64,000 nucleotides of DNA from Plecoglossus altivelis (taxonomy: Eukaryota; Chordata; Actinopteri; Osmeriformes; Plecoglossidae). Below are positions 47,816 through 60,076 of the stretch, piece by piece. Position numbers and translations under genes: made by a program. Where the stretch lies: NCBI GenBank assembly GCA_036571765.1, contig BROE01000005.1:6183614-6247613 (forward strand), in the 5' to 3' direction. Numbering within the stretch: the stretch's first letter is position 1; each line of letters opens with the position of its first letter. A model generated the notes under the pieces. That model saw only the letters and a list, made by a program, of their open reading frames with translations, did no database searches and was not told where the DNA came from.

Positions 47816-50464
47816 AGGGACAAACTCCAGCTGGTACAGGAAGTGAGGACGCCAGCGGAGGGCATGGGGAGACATGGGAGCATTCTCTCAGGACAGACGC
47901 CAGGCTCTCTGGAGCCCAGAGGGGCATCGCTGGACAGTACGCCCCCGCATTCACACACTTAAGCATCCACACACAGTACATCATCTCTGTGTGAGTGTGT
48001 GTGCGCGCATGTGTTATCATAAGTTTGAGGACGAGGACCGTGTGGACCACAGACCATCCGTGTGTGTTTACATTCAGTCCAAACACAGGCCGACCGCTGC
48101 AGATGCTAATGGGAGCTGTAATCTGCAGACGAAGGGTCTACTCTCACAACACCGTCACACACTCACACATACACACGTGGCACATACACACAGGGCTTCT
48201 TTTACTTCTGAACTTCTTATCTCGTCCAGAACCACGTGGATCTCTGATTTCCATGTAGAGAGGTGTTCTGTCTGCAACTTTTCTTCAGTGAGAGACTGTG
48301 CATCGTGGATAAAGAAGTATTATTTTAATGACTCCACTTAAAATGTTCCTCACGCACGCACACACGAGATGACGAGAAGAGATAGCACTCTTAACTCAAA
48401 TGCCAAATGCTGTAGCACTCACACCCTCTCAGTGCATGCACACACACAGACACACACAGGTAATAACACCCTCTTCAGGGAATACTAATGGACTGCCTTT
48501 AAACATGCAGCCTTTTACCACTGTAGTGGTAATCTACACCCTCTTCTAATGCCTCATTGACTTTAAACTCAGTTTATACAATCTCTTCGTCTCTCACATA
48601 TCACACACATACACACACAAACGCCTACATACCGTAAGTGCATGTCCTGCCCAGGCTAAAACTGTGCTTCACACAACAGCATCAACGCTAACACCCGGTA
48701 AACTGATACTTTCACTATCACATACAACACCACACTGTCTCACATGCTCTCCTCCTCATCTACTCCATGCCTCGCCAACCTCTCCCTGCCTCCCTTTCTC
48801 CTCCCTCCCCTCTCTCCCATCCTTGCTCCAGGAGATCTCAATCTCGCAATCTCCCAATTCCCCCTATGTGTGTGTGTGAGCTGTACTTGTGGCCTGGGCC
48901 CTGCCAGCTGTCTGTTCTGAGCTCCAGAGGTGTGACTCAGCCAGGCTGGCCCAAGCCTCCCTCTCCCCCAGGCCAGGGAGCCCCTGTCCAGACTTGTCAG
49001 CCTGCTCCTCTCCCCCCCCTCTCTATTCTGCTGGATGAAATCAGTATTTTTGCTGTGAAGTCCCTTCTTATCATGTGCTTCCCCACAACTTCCAGCGTCT
49101 CTGCATGACTAATGCATTAGCATTAGCATTCGCCCGCTGAGCCTCCAGCAACCATGCCAGGGTGGAGGACGGGTACACAGTGCGTGCAGTCGCCATGGAG
49201 ATCTTATCTCAGACTTTCAGATGTGATGTTTGCAGCTGGCGACACAGGGAGGGCGAGGCTTCTGCTCTGCGGTGGGGAAGGGGGGGGGGTTAGGTGTGTG
49301 TTCAAGTCCATGTTGCTATAGGCTTGTATGTGCTGAGAGAAACAGGATGGGTGGATTTGTCAAGTACCGGGTGCCACATGTGAATGTGAAGACAGGAAAT
49401 TGAACTGGCACACGCACACACTACACGTCCACCAGCACCAGTGTCTTCACACTTACATTCACACCCTCACGCCCACGTTACTTGAAATGCTGACCCACTT
49501 ACGCATGCACATGCTCAGCCTCACTCTGTCCACAGCCTGCATCTAAGGCTCTTACCACAGCCCCTTCAGGAGAACAGGCCAGCTTCCTCTTTTCGTGACC
49601 TCAACCCCTCCTGTATTCACAATCTCTCAGCTTGCCTGACACCTGATCTCATCTCTCTGTCACTCTCCCCTTCTCAGTCTGGGGCCGTGTGTCATTGAGC
49701 CGCCCGCACCACATTGCAACATCTCGATCCCGTTCACTCTGATCACTGTCCGAGTTCCGAGCCAGACTCGCTAGACTCATTAGCTCACGTCAAGCGCCTG
49801 AACATAGGAGGGAAATGCGCGCCAGGCGTGGGACCTCTGGCTTCCAGCTCATCGCCAAGTTCGTAAAACGTCGGCGTGAGAGAGCACAGCGTGTATCTGG
49901 CAGAGGCGAGCCGCCACAGACAGAGACTGTATATCTCTGGCTTAGCCTGTTTCGTCTCCCAGGATCGCAAGGCCCGTGGATTCCCAGCACCTGCAGCCAC
50001 CACTGCCCCCCTCACCCTCCGCAGCAGGTGACCTGGGAACGTGAAGGGCCTCGTCCTCCTCCGGAGCCCTGACACGTCCCACAGTTACGGTTATACGCAT
50101 ATTTGGCTGCGGAGCTCAGCTGCAGTATATCCTTGGCTTTTTCGACATGTCAGAAGCAGAACTAGTCATAACACAGAGCGCTCCACTGGGGAGTTGAGTT
50201 GGGAAATGAATTCAGAGAGACGGATCGAGGACCACGTGTGGGTTTTAGAAGCATGTTCTCATACAAGCTGTTTTTCTTTTGTTCAGCTGCAGAGCCCCAC
50301 CTTAGATGAGGAGAGGGAGCGAGGGAGAGCGCGGGATGGGAGGAAGAGGGGAAAGGGAGCGCGGGGAGAGGAGAGAGGTGGAGGGGAGATCATTGAGGCT
50401 GGGCATAATGTTCTCTGGGCAGTCTCCGATCCAGCTGTTTTCCATTCAGTGGGTGTCCAAGGAG
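47816..50464. other. Mostly unique noncoding sequence
   Basis: CA-rich patches near 48150-48190 and 48600; otherwise complex sequence, including a CpG-bearing stretch at 49680-50110 and the RFX-like motif at 49189. No exon recognised. Confidence 0.45.
49189..49202. promoter_or_regulatory. RFX X-box-like motif
   Basis: GTCGCCATGGAGAT matches GTYNCCATGGNRAC at 13 of 14 positions. It lies in complex noncoding sequence at 48.9-49.3 kb. Confidence 0.3.
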
Positions 50465-50965
50465 TAAGGGGAGAGGAGGAGAGGAGGAGGAAGGGGAGGA
50501 GAGGAGGGGAGAGGAGACGGGGGGAGAGGAGGAGGGGGAGGAGCCGAGGGGAGCTGGGATGCGGTTAGTGAGAAACAGAGAGTCTTCCTCCTTTCTCTCC
50601 TTCCTGGTGTGTGCGTGAGGATGTGTCAGCTTGCAGGCTGGTGCGTCTGTGTGCATTTATGTGTGCATGTGTTAGGAGGAGGGGGGAACACACTTTTAAG
50701 CATGCATGATTTATTTTTTCTTCGCCCGACCTGCCACCTCATGCCATGAGGGTGACTCCATAGTCCTTCACCCGTCTTCACCCACACCCCCTCACCGCCC
50801 TGCCTCCTCACCCCCTCACCACCCTGTCTCCTCAACCCCTTCCACTCCCTCACTGCCCTACCTCCTCACCCCCTCACTGCCCTGCCTCCTCACCCCCTTC
50901 CACCCCCTCACTGCCCTACCTCCTCACCCCCTTCCACCCCCTCACCGCCCTGCCTCCTCACCCCC
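50465..50965. repeat. GGAGA tract and CCTCACCCC minisatellite
   Basis: Purine tract at 50465-50560, then from 50770 an array of cctcctcacccccttccacc-type units. The segment between is unique. Confidence 0.85.
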
Positions 50966-51374
50966 ACAGCCTTGCTCACTGTCCACCCTCACACTCTGCC
51001 TCTGCCCTACATGATCATCCACAGGCTGCGCCCTGCAGTAGTGAAGCTGCTCTCTGCAGGAGCCCTGCTGGTGGTGGGCAGGGCCCTGGATGTAGGTGTG
51101 TGTGCGTGTGTGTGTGCACGTGTGTGTCACAGTGGACGGGTAAAAGTGCAAGCGCTCACCAACTGTGCCCTCTGACATTACCAGGTTGTTTCAGGGCACC
51201 TCCAGTGCCCGACACCAGACACCCCAGACCTTTGGCATTTGATGTGGGGTGTTGCTGAGCGGTAGGGGGTAAAGAGGGCAGCGTGAGGGGAGGCCTCCTG
51301 CCAGCGGGCTCTAGGTTTCTCAGAGTACCATGTTAGAATGAGCTCTGGCCTCGCCACATTTGCCACCTTTGCCC

Positions 51375-51797
51375 CCTGCCCCTGGTCAGCTCCCTGCCCC
51401 TGGTCACCTCCCTGCCCCTGGTCACCTCCATGCCTCTGGTCACCTCCCTGCCCCTGGTCACCTCCCTGCCCCTGGTCACCTCCCTGCCCCTGGTTACCTC
51501 CATGCCCCTGGTCACGTACCTGCCCCTGGTCACCTCCATGCCCCTGGTCACCTCCATGCCCCTGGTCACCTCCATGCCCCTGGTCACCTGCCTGCCCCTG
51601 GTCACCTCCATGCCCCTGGTCACCTCCATGCCCCTGGTCACCTCCATGCCTCTGGTCATCTCCCTGCCCCTGGTCACCTGCCTGCCCCTGGTCACCTGCC
51701 TGCCCCTGGTCACCTCCATGCCCCTGGTCACCTTCTTGCATCTGGTCACCTCCCTGCCCCTGGTTACCTCCCTGCCCCTGGTCACCTCCCTGTCCCT
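51375..51797. repeat. 18-bp minisatellite, about 23 copies
   Basis: The unit is ctgcccctggtcacctcc with single-base variants (ccatg for ccctg). Because 18 is a multiple of three, long artificial frames open on both strands; they are not genes. Confidence 0.97.
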
Positions 51798-52204
51798 CTT
51801 ACTGTGTTTGCCCCTGTCTTTACCTCTACCACTAAGCATCGTCATCCACTAGATAGACAGGAAGTGGACAGACTGAGCTCATGTTCCGTCTTCCGGCTGG
51901 CCACACACTTCCTGTGTCTCCATGTTGATCTGACAACACGGCGACGATGACGTCTGTTTGGATCTCCTCCACGTGACCCCAGTCGTGTGTACATTTGTCT
52001 GGAAGAGCTCAGGGTCTGGACTTGTTACTGTACTATCTGGACAGGGTGAATAAGACATTTTCATTTGTTTCGTGTCAAAATGCAACTCGTTGCGTGTTTG
52101 CTGGCAGTGGGTTGATACAGGCCAGACGCACACAGGATCCTCTTCATCTCTTATGTGCTGATGAATAGTCAATCAGGACACGTCAACAGAATGCGCTGGA
52201 AAAG
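51798..52204. other. Unique noncoding sequence
   Basis: Complex sequence without recognised exons. Confidence 0.4.
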
Positions 52205-52396
52205 GTTTGTGTTTGTGTGTGTGTATGGGTGTGTGTGTATGGGTGTGTGTGTATGGGTGTGTGTGTAAGAGTGTGTGTGTGTATGGGTGTGTGTGTATAA
52301 GGGTGTGTGTGTCTAAGGGTGTGTGTGTGTATGGGTGTGTGTGTGAGAGTGTGTGTGTGTGTGTGTGAGAGAGAGTGTGTGTGTATGGGTGTGTGT
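52205..52396. repeat. GT array with TATGG interruptions
   Basis: Units of gtgtgtgtatgg over about 190 bases. Confidence 0.95.
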
Positions 52397-53682
52397 GTTT
52401 GGCTGGCTTTGCTCTTGCTGACAGAGTAATTGATCTGCCCAGCTTCGCGTGTAGACCTGGTGTGATGAATGAGATTCATCGGAGATTCTTGCTCGTTCAT
52501 TGTTTAAGCACAAGGAGGAGCGAAGGGAAAAGAATTCACGTCCATGAAATCTCATACATTATTCAGGGTTCGAAACAATATTTGTATAATGCGTTGCATT
52601 GTTTGTTTTTCATTGAAGGCAAATTATTTATAGCATTTCTTGGTGTCATAGTACCACAGAGTTTTAGTGAGAATGACGTTGGGGCATGACCAGCGTTAAA
52701 CTGTGTGTGCTAAAGGTTGACTAGATTGACTACCTGTTCTGAACAGTAGCAGCCTTGCTGTGTGGTTTCGTTTTTATCAGCAGGTACATCCCTCAATAGA
52801 ACAAACCACACGAAGCCTGATGTGTGAAACCATTATGCAATTCATTTTATTGCCAAGTTGATTTGGAATATAGAAACAAACAGAAATGACATGATATTTT
52901 CACAACGGCTTTTCAAACCAAAAAAGCCTTATCGACATGAAGACGTTGAAATTAGAGGAAATAATTAATACAATATCCCACCATTGAAATGTACACAGAA
53001 TTACCTATAAAACATTTTGGACATGCAATAAATACATTCATTTCACTAAAGCAAATAAAAGATCAGACAAGGTAATGTAGAAAAATATTGTTAGGTTTTG
53101 TGTATTGCTTTTATGAATTCCACTCCTGATTGCTCAAGAGTTCTTGTTCTAGAACATTCTCAAGGCAACTCTTGAAACATTGTTCTGAAATACTGGTAAT
53201 GGATACAAGTAGAAGAACTAGACCTATTAGTGCTTCTAATGAATTTGGTGTCTCTGGTTAACGTTTGCAGTGAGAGCGAGTCTTCTCCCTTTTCTTCCAT
53301 GGTGTTTGCTGTGTGGACCTTTAACCCCTTCTATCCCTGTCACTCTATAGAATGATTGCCCCTGCCTCCCTCTCTGTCACCCATCCCAGTAATGTCCCTC
53401 ACGTCATAAATCCACTGTTTCTATTTAGGATCAATTTTCCTGGGCCAAAATGTTTTTAGTTGAGTGTGTGTGTGTGTGTGTGTGTCAGGACTGGGCACTG
53501 AGACACCCTGGAAGGCCTTTCGCTGTGTGTTGGCTTCAAGCAGTCAGTAACACTGCCTTTGCCTTCGTAATGGCTTTCTCTCCAAGAAGCCACACTCCAA
53601 AAGGAGCTACGAAGCCTAATTAAATCGGACCTAATCTGGAACAGCCAGCAGTGAACATTGACGACGGTCTGCCATCCAGCTG
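52397..53682. other. AT-rich unique noncoding sequence
   Basis: 52840-53100 is AT-rich and UTR-like, with an AATAAA on the minus strand at about 52846, but no coding sequence is attached to it. Short GT array at 53462-53485. Confidence 0.4.
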
Positions 53683-53715
53683 TGTGTGTGTGTGTGTGTC
53701 ATAGAGAGAGAGAGA

Positions 53716-53761
<46 letters not shown>

Positions 53762-53770
53762 TGTGTGTGG
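53683..53770. repeat. (GT)n and (GA)n microsatellite
   Basis: GT run followed by a GA run of about 45 bases. Confidence 0.95.
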
Positions 53771-55786
53771 TCTGCATGTATGTGTGTTAAATCATGCATC
53801 CCCTGGCCCAGAGATAGAGGGACAGACTCCAAAGTTGGAACGGCAGTTTTCACTGAAACAGTTTTCTTGCTCTGTTGCACTCTCTCTCACTGCCTTTCCG
53901 TCAAATCCTTACAGAAGGGTCAGTACCATCCGTGAAAACAACATTGCGTTAAGCAGTGTGAAATAGCAACATGACACTCTAAAAGACTGCATAGTCCACT
54001 GCGGCACTGTCTCGTCCGACGAGCAGGCCTGGAGTCATTTCAGCGAACTGACGCACCACACACCCACACGCTGAGGACAACACGGGCCACTCTATCTCTC
54101 CCCTCTGCTGGTACAAAGGCTGTCTGTCTCTGTCATGTGGAGATGGGCTCATAATGAGGAGGTCTGGTAAGATGATACCAGTACCAGGATCATTCAAACA
54201 ACATGCGGATCCGACACTGCAGCAAGCCACAAGTCCTTCAGTGGAGAGCAGATGGCACTTCAGGGGACATGAGGTATAATGGGCCAGATTCAATACAGCC
54301 ATTAAACATCTGACTTCAAAAATGTTGCGCAGATGTGGACGATTACATATTTTCGTAGGTTGTTTACCGAAAGTATGGCTCTGGCATCGAAACTATCTCT
54401 CTCCTCTCTTTTTCCTTTCCCTCCACTCTCGTTCGGTCGCTCCACTTCTTCTGTATCAGCACATGACTTGGCTGCCCTTGTCCAGCAGCTCTATTGTGCA
54501 ATTTCAAACAACGGTGTTTACTTTACTGGCATCTCTCAAAGAATCCCCCCCCCCTCCTACACACACACACACACACACACACTCTCAACATTTTCCTCTC
54601 AAATGATCCAGATTTTCCGCCGAAATGATGCTCCCTCTTTTCATCTTTGGAAGACAATTCAGGATATAAAATATGAGTGCGCGTCGGGGCCCCTTGCTGT
54701 TTGCTGTATCCTGTGCACATGCCGCAAAGTTCATTTTGGAACTTGATCAGGGCGTTAAGAAACAGAAAGTAGTTGTTCGCATAAACATTTAGACAACTGT
54801 CTTCTACAGCATGAAAAACAGCTGGAAGCGGCTTGATCATGGGAGGGAGGGGTGGGGGGTTATTGGGCGGTGTGGGTAGGTGGTTCGTGCTGAGTGTCAA
54901 GCAGGCGGGGGTGGTGGTGGGGGGGGCGGGAGGGGGGCTCAGTTCTTTGAGGTAACGAATAAGGAAAACCAAGGAGGTCAGTGGTTTTAGCCGAGGAAGG
55001 AAAAGAGGGAGAGAGAGAGAGAGGAAAGGAGATTTAGGGTGTCACGAGGGTAATAAAAATCATAATTCAATGATTTCTCCAGAAAGTGCAGTTTGGGGGG
55101 AATACATTGAAAGCAGCTGCTTGGACGGAAGGTTCTTGAAAGTGTCAAACCCCTCCCTCCCTTCCACTTGACCCTGCTTCACTGTGGGAAAGCCAAGCCA
55201 ACACACAGATGGACAGGTGCGATGTGGCCACGCCCGCTCCACATCACAGAGTAACACATTACACCAGATTATATTCAGGCTGGCTCACGCACAGCTCCAT
55301 CTTGGTGCGTCCATCCAGGAGATGGACATCTGTCTGTTTTGCATACGATCTTTTCAAAGTCAACGGAAAAACAAACAAACAAAAGAACAACAACAACAGA
55401 AAAACAACAACAAAACATGCGACTAAACAAGAGGAAAGCTTCTTGGCTGACTTGGGATTTCAGCACAGCTCGTTTGTGTTCTAATACGACCAAGTCCGAG
55501 TCTGTCAGGGGAGGACAGAAACAAAACCACAATCAAGCTAAAAGACACATGTCTGTCTCTGTCTCCCATGTTTTATACTGAGCACTTCCCTGTCAGGTCA
55601 ACCCTAGCACTCTTTTGGCAGGGAGCTCCATAGTAAATGTCAAAAGGAATCTTGGCGATCTGGAGAGCGCCTCTCTGCTCCCTCTCCAGGCTAGCCACAG
55701 GTCCTCATCACACTAGGATGGTTCTTTGGTTGAAAATGGACGCTACTGATTTGATTTTTAACTTGTTGGTTAGAAGCGTTTAGCCT
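53771..55786. other. Mostly unique noncoding sequence
   Basis: (CA)n at 54557-54582, G-rich patch 54840-54940, CAA-rich patch 55370-55415. No exon recognised. Confidence 0.45.
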
Positions 55787-56033
55787 TGCTGATGAGGACT
55801 GTGTTGGTGACAAGGGCGGAGCTGTCTGTGCTGATGAGGACTGTGTTGGTAACCAGGGGTGATCTGTCTGTGCTGATGAGGACTGTGTTGGTAACCAGGG
55901 GTGATCTGTCTGTGCTGATGAGGACTGTGTTGGTGACCAGGGGTGAGCTGTCTGTGCTAATGAGGACTGTGTTGGTGACCAGGGGTGATCTGTCTGTGCT
56001 GATGAGGACTGTGTTGGTAACCAGGGGTGAGCT
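55787..56033. repeat. 42-bp minisatellite, six copies
   Basis: The unit contains tgatgaggactgtgttggt and accaggggtgatctgtctg. Period 42 (14 codons) gives matching open frames on both strands, which are repeat artefacts. Confidence 0.97.
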
Positions 56034-56144
56034 CTCAGTAGAGGGAGAGGAAGGAAGTGAATGGGACATACAGTTGAACTCAGAACCTTTCCTTTTTTCT
56101 TATTCCCTATGAAGAAAGCAGCCTTTCATTTTTCAGACAATAGC

Positions 56145-56450
56145 TCAGGTCTCTCCTGCTGAGCTCTCCCTGCCCCTCTCTCCTACCTCCTCTCTCCTAC
56201 CTCCTCTCTCCCTGCGCCTCTTCCCTACCTCCTCTCCCCTACCTCCTTTCCCATACCTCCTCTCTCCTACCTCCTCTCTCCCTGCCCCTCTCTCTTACCT
56301 CCTCTGCTCCTAGCTCCTCTGTCCCTGCCCCTCTCTCCCACCTTATATCTCCTATCTCCTCTGCTCCTACCTCCTCACCCCTACCCCCTCTCTCCTCACT
56401 CCCCTCTCATGTCTCCTCTCTCCTAACTCCTCTGCTGCTAACTCCTCTCT
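56145..56450. repeat. CTCCTACCTC pyrimidine-rich minisatellite
   Basis: Degenerate units of tctcctacctcctc over about 300 bases. Confidence 0.9.
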
Positions 56451-59400
56451 CCCTGCCTGGTGTGAGTGTCTCTCTATCTGTCTCCAAGCAAGCACACCCT
56501 GAACATCCGGCTGTAGGCAGCAGAGTAGCCAACAGTCCACTTCCCTGTCCGCAGCACGAGTCCCAGAGCACACTGCAACTAATACACACTCAAATAGGCA
56601 CACACACACACCAGACACCTAGTCCTTGAATAGACACACTCTGTCACACAAACACATACGGGCAGGCAGACGCTGTCTATCTCTCACACACACTCGCACG
56701 AGCTCCCATATATTAAGGGCGATTTCCAAACAGTCCACAGCCCACACTATCTAGCCCTGCTCTTCCTGTATAGATTTGGAGTGGCAGTGGAAATACTTTT
56801 CTTCTCAGTTTTTTTTTCTCTCGGCCTTGAGAGAAAAGGAAAGAGGCAGATAGACTTTCAGTGAGAGTGAGCTAATGAATGGGAAGGGGAGGGAGGGCTG
56901 GAGATTTACATTCCCACCATTGACATCCACTGCAAATTGACTGCTGCTACTCTGAATGGGTGTTGCTCACATGTCTGTGGTCCAGGCCTACTCTGCCATT
57001 CTAGCCGTAATAGCTTCTATTTCCTCGGTACATTCACAACATTTCAATAGGTTTTGTAATGGATCTCAACAACTGTTCTCCACTGGATTCCATGTCATTT
57101 TCCTAAATTAACTTCAGAGCCGGTTCCAGGGTTTCAGTGATCCACATACTTTACTGAGAAACACTCCCTCTCTCCTGCCTTCCAAAACAAGCTGGCTTAC
57201 CGAGTGTGTTTGTGTGAGAGTGTGTGTGTGTGTGCAGAGCCTTCGTCTCAATCTCCACTACACAGCGTCACCAAGAGACCCTCCAGAAAACAGGGTTCCA
57301 CAGCCCTGAGAGAGCCCAGGATTCACCCCGTCCCCAGTAAAATGACTGTTTATCTATTTGGGGAAGTATTGATAAATACATCTCACCCCGTGTGGAGGTG
57401 AGCACGTCAGGGCTACTCAGCATGACCTTGGCTGCATGTTTAGTATGGTTGTAGAGGAAGCAGAGAGGTTTTGCTTACTGACATTTGGTTTACAGACTCA
57501 CAAGTATTTACATTTACGGTAACACAGCTGATTTATAAAAAGAAAAAAAAAATCCCATCTTGACTTCGCCTTACTGTATAATGATCATGTCATTGGTCAA
57601 ACCCACGCATAGCCTCTTTGAGGACAGTAGAAAATGTAATGTACACTGCATAGTAAGATATAGCAAAAACAATAAGCAGAAATGTTAATATTTCATCTTT
57701 TCATTTCTCACTGTAAAGTGAACACACACTTAAAAATGGAAAATCACTAAAATAACCACAGGTTTAACACAGGACAACTGTCCCCTCGAAAAAGAAAGAA
57801 AAAAAAAGGATCTCAAATATGTTCAAGATGTGTGTGTACGTGCGTGTGTGCATATGTATGCATGTGTGTGTGTGTGTGTGTGTGTGTTGCGGAAGTGTTT
57901 GCGTCCCATGCTGGGTTTAGTCCTGAGGTAAGCACCAGTTTCACTTTGCTTTGGTAAAAAACAAAAATAAAAATAAAACAAGCGAAGGAAAGCAACACAT
58001 TGTTATGCTGATATGCTACAAACACCAAGATCATGTTGAAAACAGGTCTGATTAAAGGGCTAACAGTCTCTTTAAGATAAGTCTAAGGCTTTATGATTCA
58101 CTAAGTAGATCACAGTGCATTCATGGCTTTAGGCTTCACATTCACCTACTGAGGTTGGCAGAGGCACTATAGTGGTCATTACACTCTGATCTGACACCAA
58201 AGCCCACTAAGTGGGCACAGGTAAAGCCAGCATGCTGGAAACAAACATATCGAGACACAACAAAGAATGACAAGAAGAGAAATGAAGTGGCTTTGACCTA
58301 AATCCCCCTATAAGTGCTCTGTGTTGGAGCAGACCAGGCTGACCCAAGGGCTGCTCGCCGTTCTAGTGGCTGTGTCTGACGCGAGCCAGGAGGGGGAGAG
58401 GGGGGAGAGGGGGGAGTTGTACTCGGATCTGAGGTCGGTTATCGCCAGGTTCTCGGGTGTCGTGTTATGTTGTGGATCAGAGGAGCTCGATGGCAGCCAT
58501 GAAATGGGGCGTAAGGCTGTCAGGCAGCGAGAACGGTCGGGGAGAAGGGGAGATTTCACAGGGATTACTGGAGGACAGCAGCTGGGAAGAGCTGCTTGCC
58601 CGTCGGGCCGCTCCACGTGCCCGCTCTCCTGTTAGCAGAACTGTCACGTTAGCGGCTCCTTAAGCATGTGTGTGTCTATGTGTGCGTGTGTGCGTGTGTG
58701 TGTGTGTGTGTAGGGACAGCTGGTACGGCAGTGGTTCCTGGCCCTTTTCAGGGGGCCGGTGAGGGATAGCCAGGCCTACACGGGTGGCCAAGTCACACTG
58801 TAGCCGCTGCTTCACATTACCCCAGCGTGGTACATGACTTCCTATTAGTCACACTGCAGCAGCGTACTGACTTCAGACGAACAGATTCTATTGATAGGCT
58901 GGGTGATGAGTGATTAGGGGTGACTGGAGGTTCTGCTCCGAGCCCTGCCTCGGATGGCCTCTGAGCGTTCACTAACAGCGCGCTGCACAGCTACACCCAC
59001 TGTTGTAAATATGACAGTGTCAGAGGCAACACCCATGGTTAGTCTCCTTCACTGGACGGATCAGCACGCCCGCGTTAGCGTGTCATCGGTTGGGCATGCT
59101 ACGATAGGCCAGTTGTGAGATCACAGGGTTGTGCTTGTTGCTTCTCAATAACAATTCGAAAGGCATGCGGAGGGATGCGAGTCCAAATGCATTGCCGTCA
59201 GAAAGGGGTTGGGTTGGAGAGGGGCGAAGGCACACTGGTTGTGAGCAAACTGAGCTGCTGATGCTAAGTATGAGCCTGGGGTTACACACAGGTTTGAGGG
59301 GGTACTTAACCACCACAGAGAGAGCAAAGTCTTTGTCATGTCACCTACATGCTGCAGCCAAACGCTGCCTTGAATCATTCACTTCCTGGCGACTAGAAGT

Positions 59401-59666
59401 GTAGGACAGAAGCTGGAGAATAGGACACAAAGAAAATCCAGTACCCCCCCTCAAACAAAAAACCCCCAGAAATGACTTTAAAATCCCAAAGTGTCTTTTT
59501 TGTCTTTCATTTTGTCCAAATGTTCCTCTAGACTTTGGACAGAAGCCCTGAATCTTGTCAGCATGTGCTTGTTCTCTCATGAATGTACATCTCTGAATAC
59601 TACACAGGTTTAGGGTCAGATTGCAAAGCTTTCTTGCAATAGTTTCTCTTTGGCTTTTTTTGTCAG
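56451..59666. other. Noncoding sequence downstream of hic1
   Basis: Mostly unique. AT-rich at 56960-57110 and 57430-58100. Short GT arrays at 57862-57890 and 58677-58711. No exon of smg6 or any other gene was recognised here, although SMG6's last exons would be expected here if the gene were intact. Confidence 0.45.
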
Positions 59667-59694
59667 TTTATTCCAACAAATAAATAACTTTATT
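59667..59694 (-). terminator. Candidate hic1 polyadenylation signals
   Basis: Two AATAAA hexamers occur on the minus strand at 59667-59672 and 59689-59694, 380-410 bases beyond the hic1 stop codon. The sequence between the stop and these sites is AT-rich and UTR-like. An AATAAA on the plus strand overlaps them, so strand assignment is by position only. Confidence 0.4.
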
Positions 59695-60076
59695 TTTGGT
59701 ATTCAATTGTTTCAGACGTTTTGGCTCAATGTCTTGATAGAAAAAGGTGGGTTGCATAGACGTAAATACTGCTCTGTTTTTGGTATTCCTTGGTCACAAT
59801 AGACTGTCAATGGCACGCTATTATTCCCTTTCAGGAAATCATTTTCAAATGCACAAAATGCAACATTTGGCAAAGGAAGGCACTTTTCCAAGAGTCTAAA
59901 CCGTTCGGTTTGCATGACGAGGCCAACGGCTTACAGCCCGAGTCTGAGTTTTAGATACATGTGAAACTGAGGTGAAAGGCGTTAGAATACTGTAGGCTTT
60001 TCACACAGACGTCTGTGTGGTGCTGGTGGATACTGAGCTGGTTAGGCGACTAATGGGGTGGGGAGGGGGGGAGGTC
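59695..60076 (-). other. Likely hic1 3' UTR
   Basis: AT-rich unique sequence follows directly after the hic1 stop codon and ends at candidate AATAAA signals. No other coding capacity is seen. The true transcript end could lie further left, because AT-rich sequence recurs at 57.5-58.1 kb. Confidence 0.5.

Noticed and set aside
51001..51099. Exon-like segment with acceptor (acccccacag) and donor (gtaggtgtg)
   Set aside because: The splice-like borders are products of neighbouring C-rich and GT-rich repeats. The frame matches nothing known.
51338..51950. Long Pro/Trp/His-rich or Gln/Gly/Asp-rich proteins on both strands
   Set aside because: They are translations of the 18-bp minisatellite; every frame is equally repetitive.
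58061..58080. taacagtct seed-like word resembling miR-212/132
   Set aside because: Only nine bases match, the rest of the mature sequence differs and there is no hairpin. In mammals the real cluster lies upstream of HIC1, not downstream.
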